A DNA stretch of 64,000 nucleotides from Actinomycetes bacterium (GCA_024276495.1 JAJRXC010000098.1:55700-119699), one strand, 5' to 3'. Counted from the stretch's first letter, positions 1 to 11,000 are shown. The notes: a model not told the origin generated them from the sequence alone. Made by a program: numbers and translations.

Positions 1-351
1 ATAGCCGAGCGGCCCCTCCACGAGGGACGGGATCACGTCGTCGCCGGACCGGGTGAAGACGTAGCGCGAGTAGCCGTAGGCGCCGATGGGCTCGTCGGGC
101 GGCTGTGGGGGAAGGTCGCGGTCGTACTCGGCTTTGGGAAGCTCGGCGGCCGCCGCCTCGTACTCGGCGAAGAAGTCGGGCACCGGAGGGGGCGCCGATG
201 TGGCGATCTCCGCGGTGGACGCCGTGGTCGACGGAACCGTTGTGGGCGCAATCGTGGACGTGGCCGCCGCGTCGGAAGTGTCGTCGGTGGAGCCGCACGC
301 CACCGCGACGAGCGCGAGGAGAAGCAGCAATGGCAGCGTGAGGTGTCGCAA
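1..351 (-). CDS. Putative secreted lipoprotein (partial, continues beyond left edge)
   Basis: Reverse-strand frame from a TTG start: MRHLTLPLLLLLALVAVACGSTDDTSDAATSTIAPTTVPSTT...; hydrophobic signal plus LVAVAC lipobox and Thr/Ser-rich linker; not in ORF track because of TTG start. Confidence 0.6.
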   Translation of the reverse strand, partial: MRHLTLPLLLLLALVAVACGSTDDTSDAAATSTIAPTTVPSTTASTAEIATSAPPPVPDFFAEYEAAAAELPKAEYDRDLPPQPPDEPIGAYGYSRYVFTRSGDDVIPSLVEGPLGY

Positions 352-381
352 GGGGCCCCGGGAGTCGAGATGACGACCAGA

Positions 382-1128
382 CTACTTGCCTCCGAACCGG
401 GCCTGTCGTCGGGCCGACAGTTCGACGAGAAGGCCGGGCGGCCCGGCGATCGGTGATCGGCGGGCCCGGTGATCGAGCACGACCAACTCCCGTTCGCCCG
501 CGTCGACCATGTCGACGCCGACCTCACGACACACGAGCATCGCGCCGAGATAATCCCAGACCCCCAACCCGCCGTCGAAGTCGACATAGCCGTCGAAGCG
601 ACCGTCGGCCACCGCGCACAGGTCGAGCGCGGAGGCGCCCATGCACCGGAACTGGGCCCATCCGGGATCGGGATGCGGAAGGCCGTTGACCGCGATGATC
701 GAATCGGCGAGCCGGCTCTCCCGACGGCGAGGGAGAGTCGTGCCATCCGCCCGGGCCCCACCATCTCGGATCGCCTCGTAGCGCCGTCCCGCCGCGTGAT
801 CGTGCACCACCGCGACCCACGGCCCGTCGTCATCGACGACGCAGAGACTCGTCGCGAACCACGGCAGCGATCGTGACGCGTTGGTGGAGCCGTCGAGGGG
901 GTCGACCACCGCGATCGGGCCAGTCCCCTCCCCCAGGCCGCTCTCCTCGCTGAGGACTCGGATCCCGGCCGCGCCGAGGACGTCGAGCACCGCCGAGTCG
1001 GCGACCACGTCGGACGCGTACTGGCCTGCTCGTTGTCCCGACGGACCCCAATCGGTCGTCTCGACGAACACGGCGACGACCGCGTCGGCCGCCTCGTTCA
1101 GGACGCGGAGAATCTCATCGGCGGTCAC
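382..1128 (-). CDS. Inositol monophosphatase family protein
   Basis: Motifs LSEESG, VDPLDGSTN and GGLGVWDYLGAMLVCREVG; start chosen at GTG (VTADEILRVL) to avoid overlap. Confidence 0.85.
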   Translation of the reverse strand: MTADEILRVLNEAADAVVAVFVETTDWGPSGQRAGQYASDVVADSAVLDVLGAAGIRVLSEESGLGEGTGPIAVVDPLDGSTNASRSLPWFATSLCVVDDDGPWVAVVHDHAAGRRYEAIRDGGARADGTTLPRRRESRLADSIIAVNGLPHPDPGWAQFRCMGASALDLCAVADGRFDGYVDFDGGLGVWDYLGAMLVCREVGVDMVDAGERELVVLDHRARRSPIAGPPGLLVELSARRQARFGGK

Positions 1129-1210
1129 CGCCGCAGTGAACCACGCTTCTCGTACCGGGGCACGCGCAACAGACGACGCGAACGCCGCGAATCGTGGCAG
1201 GCTGGAGCCA

Positions 1211-1774
1211 ATGGCCGTGATCGACCTCCAGGGTTTCGTCGCAGATCTCAAGGACCATGTCGCCGAGCACGGCTTCCACGTCCACGACGAACGTCACTTC
1301 ATCGAGACCTACACCAACCGCCAGACCTGGGAGATCGACCTTCACCCGGACCGGGCGTGCGACGGACCCCTCGACATGCACGTCGCGATCGAGGTCGACC
1401 CTCGATCGCTGATCCATTTCGAGGACGAGGTGATGCTGGCCGGAGAAGGCAGCGAACCATCCGACGACATCAAGTTGCCGTTCACCATCAGCTTCGCGCT
1501 GCCGCCGCTGTCGGCCGGCCCGGACCTGCTCGTGCTCGCGACCGATCTCGCGGGAATCGGCGGCACCGAGCTCCCGCTCGAGGTCAGCGCCGTCGACTCG
1601 TTCGCCGCGGTCACCGATGCCTCCGAACGGGCCGTCAGCATCATGGCACGCGTCGAAGTGCCTCTGGCCCGGATCTTTCTCGGGCAAGAGGTGTTGTGCG
1701 ACGTGCTCGATCGCTGCCGTCAGGTCGGAGAGTTCCTCCTCGACCGGGCGCCGGTCTGGCTCGACGAGCTCTGA
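1211..1774 (+). CDS. Conserved hypothetical protein
   Basis: ORF MAVIDLQGFVADLKDHVAEHGFHVHDERHF...; fits between neighbours. Confidence 0.6.
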   Translation: MAVIDLQGFVADLKDHVAEHGFHVHDERHFIETYTNRQTWEIDLHPDRACDGPLDMHVAIEVDPRSLIHFEDEVMLAGEGSEPSDDIKLPFTISFALPPLSAGPDLLVLATDLAGIGGTELPLEVSAVDSFAAVTDASERAVSIMARVEVPLARIFLGQEVLCDVLDRCRQVGEFLLDRAPVWLDEL

Positions 1775-1789
1775 CCCCGACACGGGCCC

Positions 1790-2236
1790 TCAGAGCGACC
1801 GCAGCGCCTCCAACGCGTCGTCTGCGTGGGTCAACATGTTGGTCTCGCTGCGGATCGACCGCACGAGCCGACGATCCCGGTCGATCACGAACGTCGCCCG
1901 CTTGGTCGGAAGCGGACCCATGCGCTTGACCCCGAACATCTTCGCGACGTCGCGGTCGGGGTCCGACAACAGCGGGAATCCCAGAGCGTTCTTGTCGTCG
2001 AACTCCTTTTGCCGATCCACCGGATCGGCGCTGATCCCCACTCGCTGAGCGCCGAGTTCGGAGAACTCCGTCGCCAGATCGCGGAAATGGCAGCTTTCCT
2101 TCGTTCAACCAGGGGTCATCGCCTTCGGGTAGAAGAACAGCACGATCGGTCCCTCGCTGACGAGTGACGTGAGCGACACGGACGTGCCGTGCTGATCGAG
2201 GAGTTCGAAGTCTTCGACGATGTCGCCGTCGTTCAC
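1790..2236 (-). CDS. Bcp-type peroxiredoxin, putative selenoprotein (in-frame TGA at 2105-2107 read as Sec)
   Basis: GTG start VNDGDIVEDFELLDQHGTSVSLTSLVSEGPIVLFFYPKAMTPG-TGA-TKESCHFRDLATEFSELGAQRVGISADPVDRQKEFDDKNALGFPLLSDPDRDVAKMFGVKRMGPLPTKRATFVIDRDRR...; same frame throughout; TPGCTxExC motif with Cys replaced by TGA. Confidence 0.85.
2065..2088 (-). promoter_or_regulatory. Candidate bacterial SECIS hairpin downstream of the Sec UGA
   Basis: mRNA AUUUC-CGC-[GAUCUG]-GCG-(AC bulge)-GGAGU: 8 pairs incl. 2 G.U, 6-nt apical loop beginning with G, loop 24 nt after the UGA. Confidence 0.45.
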
Positions 2237-2388
2237 AGCGCCTCCGAGCCTTGGCGGTCGTCGCACATTAGCCGCCCGCCGCGGGGACCGGACGGTGATC
2301 GTCGATTCGGTTTTTCCGGGCACGGCCGGCGATCAGGTGCGAAGCTGTGTCGCCAAATCGAACAATTGCCGAGAGAGGGCGTCACGCG

Positions 2389-3699
2389 ATGAGCGACCAA
2401 TGGGGTTTCGAGACCCGCCAGATCCATGCGGGGCAGGAGCCGGACCCCACCACGGGCGCCCGCGCCGTCCCGATCTACCAGACGACGGCCTACACGTTCC
2501 GCGACTCCGACCACGCCGCCAACCTCTTCGCCCTCAGCGAGATCGGCAACATCTACACCCGGATCATGAACCCGACCCAAGCCGTCGTGGAGGCCCGGCT
2601 GCAGAGCCTCGAGGGTGGCACCGACACCGCCGTCGGCATCCCCGGCGCGCTCGTCGTCGCGTCGGGTCAGGCCGCGGAGACGCTGGCGATCCTCAACCTG
2701 GCCGAGTCGGGCGACCACATCGTCGCGGCCGCCGCCCTCTACGGCGGCACGTACAACCTGTTCCACCACACGTTGCCGAAGATGGGAATCGCCTGCACCT
2801 TCGTCGACGATCCCGACGACGCGGCCGAATGGCAGGCCGCGGTTCGCGACAACACCAAGGCCTTCTACTGCGAGTCGATCGGCAATCCGAAGAACAACGT
2901 GGTCGATCTGCGCGCCGTGGCCGACATCGCCCACGCCAACGACGTCCCCCTCATCGTCGACAACACGGTCGCCACCCCCTTCCTGATCCGTCCGATCGAA
3001 CACGGCGCCGACATCGTGGTGCACTCCGCCACCAAGTTCATCTGCGGCCACGGCACCGCGGTCGCCGGTGTGATCGTCGACGGCGGCACCTTCGACTTCG
3101 GCGCATCCGGCAAACACCCGATGTTCACCGAACCCGACCCGAGCTATCACGGCCTCGCCTACTGGCCCGGGCTCGGTGCGGGTTCGTACATCATCAAGGC
3201 CCGGGTCCAACTCCTGCGCGATCTCGGGTCGGCGGTCTCTCCGTTCAACGCGTTCTTGTTGTTGCAGGGCCTCGAAACCCTGAGCCTGCGCATGGAACGC
3301 CACTTCTCGAACGCCCAGAAGATCGCGGAGTACCTCGATGCCCACGACCAGGTCGAGTCCGTCGCCTATGCCGGGCTCGCGTCCTCTCCGTGGCACGACA
3401 TCGCCACCGAGCTCGGCGGCGGTGCCGGGTTCGGGTCCGTGCCCGCGTTCGAGATCGCGGGAGGACTCGACGCGGGCCGCAGGTTCGTGGAAGCGCTCGA
3501 GCTCCACAGCCATCTCGCCAACATCGGCGACGTTCGTTCGCTGGTGATCCAGCCGGCCGCCACGACCCATTCGCAGCTGACACCGGAGGAACAGGAGGCC
3601 ACCGGCGTGACCCCGGGTCTGGTACGGCTCTCCGTCGGGCTCGAGTCCGTCGACGACATCATCGCCGACCTGGAGAAGGGGTTCGCGGCCGCCCGCTGA
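2389..3699 (+). CDS. metY: O-acetylhomoserine aminocarboxypropyltransferase / cysteine synthase family
   Basis: [83 protein letters not shown]-type motifs. Confidence 0.93.
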   Translation: MSDQWGFETRQIHAGQEPDPTTGARAVPIYQTTAYTFRDSDHAANLFALSEIGNIYTRIMNPTQAVVEARLQSLEGGTDTAVGIPGALVVASGQAAETLAILNLAESGDHIVAAAALYGGTYNLFHHTLPKMGIACTFVDDPDDAAEWQAAVRDNTKAFYCESIGNPKNNVVDLRAVADIAHANDVPLIVDNTVATPFLIRPIEHGADIVVHSATKFICGHGTAVAGVIVDGGTFDFGASGKHPMFTEPDPSYHGLAYWPGLGAGSYIIKARVQLLRDLGSAVSPFNAFLLLQGLETLSLRMERHFSNAQKIAEYLDAHDQVESVAYAGLASSPWHDIATELGGGAGFGSVPAFEIAGGLDAGRRFVEALELHSHLANIGDVRSLVIQPAATTHSQLTPEEQEATGVTPGLVRLSVGLESVDDIIADLEKGFAAAR

Positions 3700-4866
3700 T
3701 CAGGCCGCGGGCGCGTACGTCATCCGATACCCCCGGTTCTCGGCGCCGCGCCCGACCTCGTCGAGCCGGAAGCGAACCGAGTGGCCCATCTTGCGCGAGA
3801 CGAGCGTGCCGTTCGCTCCGGCGAGGTGATGGCCTGGGAACCAGGTCTCGGTTCCGGTTCCGGACATGACGGACTCGTCGAGCAACGGTGTTCCCTCCCG
3901 TTGCCGAAGCGCCTGCAGCATCATGTACTCGGGAGGGCTCATCGGCCGCCCGATGACCCCCGCCGACGCCGCGTCCGCCATCTGGGCCCGGAACCGGTCC
4001 CGGCTGTCATCGAGTGCCAGACCCGAACCTTCGATGATCTCACTCTGGTTCACGTGGTCCTCGGCGTAGAGGGTCACCGCCAGTCCCGGGATCGGGCTCG
4101 TGTCGAGCAGCTGATCGACCACCGTCTGTCCATCGGCCGCGGTGACCCGTTCGACGAACTTGAGCGCACCTCCGCGATCGTTGGAGTTCACGACCGTGTA
4201 GTCGCTGAACCCGATGATCTTCCCGATTCCCTTCATGACCCGTACGTCGGCCAACGGCGTCAACACGAGATGGATCGAGTCCGCCCGGGCCAGATATCGA
4301 CACACCGACTCGGTCAGGACGAGCTCGGCGATGCGATCGAACGGGGGCAGTGCCCGCGCCGGTCCCTGGCCCCGACCCTGGACCTGCACCGAACGGGTGC
4401 GGGGGTTGTAAAGGCCCTGCATGGTGAACAGGTCCATCAGTGCCTCGAACTGGGCCTCGATCCCGTGCTGTTCGATCAGGCTCTCCCGAGACGTCGGCTC
4501 GGCCCCGGCATCGCCGTTGCTGTCCGTCTCCGGGTCGCGCGCGTCGAGCGAGCGGGCGAGACCCGACACCGCCGACTGCATCGCCGCCGATTGCTGTTCG
4601 AGCTCGTCGTGCAGTTCGTGCAGCACCCCCAGACCGGCCAGCGTCGCCACGTCGTACTGGCCGCGGGCCACGTCGAGGAGCTTCTCGAGATCGGAGATGC
4701 GACTGTGGGCAGCCCGCCGCACCTCGTGGAGCCGGTGCGCTTCCTCGGCGATCTTTCGGGCGCCGGGCGAACGCAGCAACGCCGGATGATCGAGCCCAAG
4801 GGCATGCGCGGCATCGGTCCAGGGACCGAGATCGCCACGAGTCGACGACATGCTCCAGGACGTCAT
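3700..4866 (-). CDS. Conserved hypothetical protein with N-terminal helical region
   Basis: ORF to 4971, start uncertain (4866 or 4851); heptad-like Ala/Leu/Glu-rich segment then globular region; no family recognised. Confidence 0.6.
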   Translation of the reverse strand: MTSWSMSSTRGDLGPWTDAAHALGLDHPALLRSPGARKIAEEAHRLHEVRRAAHSRISDLEKLLDVARGQYDVATLAGLGVLHELHDELEQQSAAMQSAVSGLARSLDARDPETDSNGDAGAEPTSRESLIEQHGIEAQFEALMDLFTMQGLYNPRTRSVQVQGRGQGPARALPPFDRIAELVLTESVCRYLARADSIHLVLTPLADVRVMKGIGKIIGFSDYTVVNSNDRGGALKFVERVTAADGQTVVDQLLDTSPIPGLAVTLYAEDHVNQSEIIEGSGLALDDSRDRFRAQMADAASAGVIGRPMSPPEYMMLQALRQREGTPLLDESVMSGTGTETWFPGHHLAGANGTLVSRKMGHSVRFRLDEVGRGAENRGYRMTYAPAA

Positions 4867-5028
4867 GGTCTTGTATCGGCACCAGCACCATGTCGTCTGG
4901 AGACGCCGTCGGGGAATACGTCCGATGACGAACGTCACCACTTTCCTCCGGGACCGAACGGCGAGGACCACCGCGGAACCCCACCACGCGTCGGGGACTA
5001 CGCTGCGACGACCACGAGAGGGGCAGCC

Positions 5029-5460
5029 ATGTCACACGCGATGAGCCGGGCCGAACGCGAGGAGTTCCTCGCCGCGTTGCACGTCGGGGTGATCGCCGTG
5101 ACGGTCGACGACCGACCCCTGGCCGTACCGATCTGGTACGACTACACGCCGGGCGGCGACGTGTGGATCATCACCGCCCCGACCAGCATCAAGGGCCGGG
5201 CTCTCGACGCCTCCGGGCGTTACTCACTGTGTGCCCAGACCGAACAGCCGCCCTACGAGTACGTCACCGTCGAAGGCCCGATCACCGAGGTGCAGGAGAG
5301 CACGCCCGACGTCCGCTCGATGGCCCACCGCTATCTCGGCCCCGAGCTCGGCGACGCGTACGTCGAGGCGACCTCGACCGAGTCGGGCGACAACCGCGTC
5401 TACCGCATGACCCCGCAGCGCTGGTACACCGTCGACTACTCCAAGGACTTCGCCGGCTGA
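5029..5460 (+). CDS. Pyridoxamine 5'-phosphate oxidase-like FMN-binding protein
   Basis: MSHAMSRAEREEFLAALHVGVIAVTVDDRPLAVPIWYDYTPGGDVWIITAPTSIKGRAL... typical PNPOx split-barrel. Confidence 0.85.
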   Translation: MSHAMSRAEREEFLAALHVGVIAVTVDDRPLAVPIWYDYTPGGDVWIITAPTSIKGRALDASGRYSLCAQTEQPPYEYVTVEGPITEVQESTPDVRSMAHRYLGPELGDAYVEATSTESGDNRVYRMTPQRWYTVDYSKDFAG

Positions 5461-5491
5461 CCGACCCTCGCGAAGCGGCTGGTCACGATAG

Positions 5492-5564
5492 TGGGCCCGC
5501 CGGGGATCGAACCCGGGACCGAGCGATTATGAGTCGCCTGCTCTGACCACTGAGCTACGGGCCC
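5492..5564 (-). tRNA. tRNA with CAT anticodon (tRNA-Met, or Ile2)
   Basis: Cloverleaf GGGCCCG...GGCGA-CTCATAA-TCGCT...CCGGGTTCGATCCCCGG-CGGGCCC-A. Confidence 0.9.
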
Positions 5565-5635
5565 GCCGGGACCTTATCGTCCTCGCCCCAGCCCGAACGC
5601 GAAACGGGCCACACTCGAAGTGCGGCCCGTCGTTG

Positions 5636-5708
5636 CTCCGGGGGTGGGGCTCGAACCCACGACAAGCGGCTTAACAGGCCGACGCTCTGCCAACTGAGCT
5701 ACCCCGGA
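5636..5708 (-). tRNA. tRNA-Asn(GTT)
   Basis: TCCGGGG-TAGCTCAGTTGGCAGAGC-GGCCTGTTAAGCC-...GTGGGTTCGAGCCCCAC-CCCCGGA-G; anticodon GTT. Confidence 0.93.
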
Positions 5709-6358
5709 AGGATCGGCAGTGAGGTTACCAGGACCAGCCCCTCCATCATGCCTTTGATCTCGCGCAACGCAGCGGTAGACCCATAGCGCACATGGCAACA
5801 GCCGTGGACGTGACGATTGCTCCTGATCGTCGGATCAGCGCGCGCCCGGTAGGCCCGGTGGAACTGGACCCGCGGGATCGCACAGACCTGCGACCAGAAC
5901 TGCTCCGCAGCTTCGAGGACGAGATCCTCGTGAAGGTAGAGGCGTACTCGCAGGCGGCTCTCGTCGACGGCGAAGAACTCTCGGAACCAACGACAAAAGA
6001 ACCGGACCAAGTCTGGGTTCGAGTTCGAGAACGCCACTTCGTTTCCCGTCTTCGATCCGTCGCCGGCATACAGCCCCACACCTGCAAGCAGGAACTCACG
6101 CTCGCTCATCGAGCCGACGCGGGCGATCCCCTCTGACCGACGGAGTTCGATGTCTGCCGCTTTCCGTCGCTGTACCTTGCTCGGGGCACGTCGACGTGCA
6201 GTTCGACGTGGTCTTGGGTCGAACTCCACATCCCTGACCCAGCGCGAGACCGAGCTCTTCGCGACTCCCAGCTCGGCTGCGATGTCGGCGAGCGTCCACG
6301 CTGCCGCACGCAGCTCGCGAGCCCGAGAGCGCTCGACGACCTTCCCTCGATATCCCAT
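5699..6358 (-). CDS. HTH domain + LAGLIDADG-like putative homing-endonuclease-type protein
   Basis: WTLADIAAELGVAKSSVSRWVRDVEF HTH; LLAGVGLYAGDGSKTGNEVAFSNSNPDLVRFFCRWFREFF resembles LAGLIDADG endonuclease cores; stop TAG is inside tRNA-Asn. Confidence 0.65.
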   Translation of the reverse strand: MGYRGKVVERSRARELRAAAWTLADIAAELGVAKSSVSRWVRDVEFDPRPRRTARRRAPSKVQRRKAADIELRRSEGIARVGSMSEREFLLAGVGLYAGDGSKTGNEVAFSNSNPDLVRFFCRWFREFFAVDESRLRVRLYLHEDLVLEAAEQFWSQVCAIPRVQFHRAYRARADPTIRSNRHVHGCCHVRYGSTAALREIKGMMEGLVLVTSLPILPG

Positions 6359-6402
6359 GCCCCACCCTCGCAGGCGGGTGTGACACCTCGATTCGAAAAC
6401 GG

Positions 6403-7727
<1,325 letters not shown>

Positions 7728-7731
<4 letters not shown>

Positions 7732-9617
7732 GCGCCCTTCCCTTCCTCGTAGCCGATCAGCCACGGTAGCAACTGGGCGATGGCCTCTTCTCGCGTATCG
7801 CTCTCGTCGAGGCGCTCGACGAGGAGCTTCAGCGGCCCGATCGACGCGACGGCGTGCTGCTTTTGCTCATCGGTCGAATCGAGGGCCCGCTGGACGCGAC
7901 GAAGGTCGTCGAGGGTTCGGCGACCGGCGAGCCGAGCCAGGCCGGCCACGACGTCGCTGGCGTCGGCATCGGACGGGTCGACCGCGAGCCGCCGCAGGAG
8001 GGCCGCGGCCCGGTCGCCGGCCCGGTCGCCCGCCCCGAGCAGTCCTCCATCGGTGAGCGCGACGAACGCCTCCCGGCGAATCGGGTCTCCGAAGAGGGCC
8101 GGATGCAGACGGGCGGCATCGTCGGGGCGGTGGATCGCGAGCCGAAGCGCCTCGTCCTCGGCCGGGGTGGCCCCGTCGACGGCATCGATCAACGACGGCT
8201 CGTCAGGGTGGTCGTGGGGGTGGTACGAGTCGGGGCCCGGAGGTTCGTCGGGTTGGTTGGGCACCACCCGGGGACCGCTCGGACGGGAATCGTCGCGCCG
8301 GCGAGGCGGCGACGCCGCCCGCTCCTGCGTCTTGGGGCGCGGCGCGCTCGCCAGCTCCCGAAGTCGAGCGATCTCGATCCGGCAGCGATCGGAGATCTCG
8401 AGCAGGTAGGAGTCGCGGACCAGAGGATCGGGGTGTTCGGTCACGACGTCGAGGGCCGCCTCGGCCGTCCGTGCCCGTCCTTCGACGGTGGACATGTCGC
8501 CCGCGGCCAGCACCCGCTCGAGCCGGAACCGCAGAAACGGAACGGCCTCGTCGACGGCCCGCGACAACTCTGCGGGATCTTCACGGGCGAGATCGGCCGG
8601 GTCGACGCCGGCGGGGAGATCGGCGACCCGGATCTCGAGCTCGTGGGTTCGCTCCCACTCGTAGACCCGTCCGGCGGCGGCGAGGCCCGCGGCGTCGGCG
8701 TCGAAGGCGAGAACGAGCTGGTTCGCCGAGAAGCGCTTGAGCAACTTGACGTGGTCCTCGGTCATCGCGGTGCCGCAGGTGGCGACGGCGCGGGGGATGT
8801 CGGCGTCGGCGAAGCCGATCACATCGGTGTAGCCCTCGCAGATGATGGCCTCGCCGGCCTTCACGATGCCCTCCCGATGGGCATGGAGGCCGTAGAGCAC
8901 CCGGCTCTTGTCGTAGACGACCGCTTCGGTCGTGGTGTTCTTGTACTTCGAGCCCTCGTGTCCGGGCAGGATGCGTCCGCCGAACCCGACCGGGTCGCCC
9001 CGCTCGTCGTGGATCGGAAACATCACCCGGGCCCGAAAGGCATCTTGTTGGCGCCCGGCCTTGTTCACGAACCCGAGCCCGCTGTCGCGCAGATCGTCGG
9101 CGCCGAGGCGGAGATGCCGGGCCAGCGTGTCCCAGTCGTCGGGGGCCCAGCCGATCTTGTAGCGCCGCACGACATCGCCGCCATAGCCCCGCGACCGCAG
9201 ATAGGCGCGGGCCTCCCCTGCGTCGGCCGACGTCAGCAGGCGATCGTGGTAGAAGTCGACCGCCTTGCCCACCGCGTCGAGCAGGGTTCGCTTGCGGGCC
9301 CGTTGCGACCCTTCCTGTTTCGACGTGTAGCGAAGCTGAATGCCGTAGCGGGACGCCAACGACTCCACCGCGCCGGCGAAGTCGAGGTTGTCCATCTCCT
9401 GCACGAAGGAGATCGCGTCGCCGCTGCGACCGCAACCGAAGCAGTAGTAGACGCCCTTCTCCGGGCTGACCGAAAGCGACGGGGTGCGTTCGCCGTGCAT
9501 CGGGCAGCGCGCCATCCACTGTCGGCCCGACCGTTTGATCTCCGTGTGCTCCCCGATGAGCGCGACGAGATCGGCCGAGGTGCGCACCTTCGCGATGTCG
9601 TCGTCGTGGATACCCAT
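7728..9617 (-). CDS. dnaG: DNA primase
   Basis: [34 protein letters not shown] zinc finger; [30 protein letters not shown]; start [16 protein letters not shown] overlap with rpoD. Confidence 0.96.
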
Positions 9618-9671
9618 CGGGGCGCAAGCTAGCAGTGCCCTCCGACGCGTCACCGAGGCCCGGGCGGTGCC

Positions 9672-11000
9672 ATGATGCCGTCGGTCATGCGGAACACGAA
9701 CACGGGCGCCACCGCCCGCACTCTCGGGATCGGATTCGGCGTGCTGGCGCTCATCGCCCTCGCCGTCGCGCTGATCGGCCGGAACGGGTCGCCGGCCGCC
9801 GACGCCCCCGCCATCGTTGCGGCCACCGAGGCCACGTCGACGACTGCCACGACAACGACCGGCGCCCCGCCGAGCACTACCACCACGACCACGACGCTCG
9901 ACCCGACGACCGCGGTGCTCGACGAGCTCGTCGACACGATGAGCATCGACGAGATCGCCCGCCAGCTCGTCGTCACGGGGTTGACCGGCACCGACGCAGC
10001 AACCAGGCTCCGGGACACGGTCGGCGGTGCCTGTCTCGGTGGGGTCTTCGTGACCGAGTCGAACGACAACTGGATCGATGAGAACGACACGGTTGCCGCG
10101 GCGGCCTTCATCGCATCGGTCCCCGAGGTGGCCCGCTCCGACGGCTGCGCGAGCCTGCCTCTGCTGACGACCGACGCCGAGCTCGGACGGATCGTGCGGG
10201 TGCCGGCGAGCTCGACCGCCACGACCGGCGACTACCGCGCCCGCTTCGACGAGGGCGACCAGGACGACACGCTGGCCGGCCTCGCGGCCGACGCCACCGC
10301 CTACGCCCGAACGCTGCGAGGCCTCGGCCTCGACGTCAACTTCGGCGCGGTCGCCGATGTCGACACGGCACCGGAGAACTTCATGGCCCGCAGCGGCCGC
10401 ACCTTCGGCGCCCAGCCCGACACCGTCACCGCGCTGGCCGGTGCGGTCGTCGATGCCCACTGCGAGGCCGGCCTCGCCGTGGCGCTCAAGCACTTCCCGA
10501 ACCAGGGTGCCACCCGGGAGGACCCCCACGAGGAGCGCAGTGTCGCCCGGGGCGGCCTCGTGTCCTGGCGCGAGACCGGAAAGCTGCCCTACCTCGACAC
10601 GCGAGCACCGATGGTGATGACCGGCCACATCTTCTTGGACATCGACCCGGACCTGCCCGCCTCGATGTCGGCCGCGATCACCACCGGTCTGCTCCGCGAC
10701 GAGCTCGGATACGAGGGCGTCGTCATCACCGACGACCTGTCGACGATGCGCGGTGCGATCGACGTGATCGCCGAACCCGGGAGTCGCGCCGTCGCGGCGA
10801 TCCGGGCCGGTGCCGACCTCGTCTTGTTCGTGCGCGACCGGGACATCCCCATCGTCGTGAAGACGCTCGTCGCCGAGCTGATGGCCGATCCGGCCTTCGA
10901 GGCGACCGCCCGCGAGCGCGTGCGCCGCGTCGTCGACCTCAAGGCCGCCCTCGGCCGCATCCCGGCCGTCGACCCCGACACCCGCCCGCTGTGCCGCTGA
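9672..11000 (+). CDS. Secreted glycoside hydrolase family 3 (beta-N-acetylhexosaminidase-like)
   Basis: N-terminal TM, Thr-rich linker, then QLVVTGLTG...LGLDVNFGAVADVDT...ALKHFPNQGATREDPHEE...GVVITDDLSTMRGA. Confidence 0.88.
   Translation: MMPSVMRNTNTGATARTLGIGFGVLALIALAVALIGRNGSPAADAPAIVAATEATSTTATTTTGAPPSTTTTTTTLDPTTAVLDELVDTMSIDEIARQLVVTGLTGTDAATRLRDTVGGACLGGVFVTESNDNWIDENDTVAAAAFIASVPEVARSDGCASLPLLTTDAELGRIVRVPASSTATTGDYRARFDEGDQDDTLAGLAADATAYARTLRGLGLDVNFGAVADVDTAPENFMARSGRTFGAQPDTVTALAGAVVDAHCEAGLAVALKHFPNQGATREDPHEERSVARGGLVSWRETGKLPYLDTRAPMVMTGHIFLDIDPDLPASMSAAITTGLLRDELGYEGVVITDDLSTMRGAIDVIAEPGSRAVAAIRAGADLVLFVRDRDIPIVVKTLVAELMADPAFEATARERVRRVVDLKAALGRIPAVDPDTRPLCR

Noticed and set aside
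33-833. Long Arg/Pro/Ser-rich minus ORF (and many similar antisense ORFs, e.g. 22377-23618, 24907-27027, 12352-13713, 17016-18983)
   Set aside because: High-GC shadow ORFs opposite or out of frame with clear genes; biased composition, no recognisable domains.
2054-2068. Hairpin GAGUUC-UCC-GAACUC as the SECIS element
   Set aside because: Strong arms, but its loop lies 42 nt after the UGA and starts UCC without a leading G; less consistent with bacterial SECIS geometry than 2065-2088, though it may compete.
2237-2388. Possible SAM-type riboswitch in the metY leader
   Set aside because: No recognisable SAM-I/II/IV core motifs; intergenic region simply hosts divergent promoters.
5574-5798. Minus ORF with GVAQLAERRPVKPLVVGSSPTPGATTG
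   Set aside because: Translation across tRNA-Asn.
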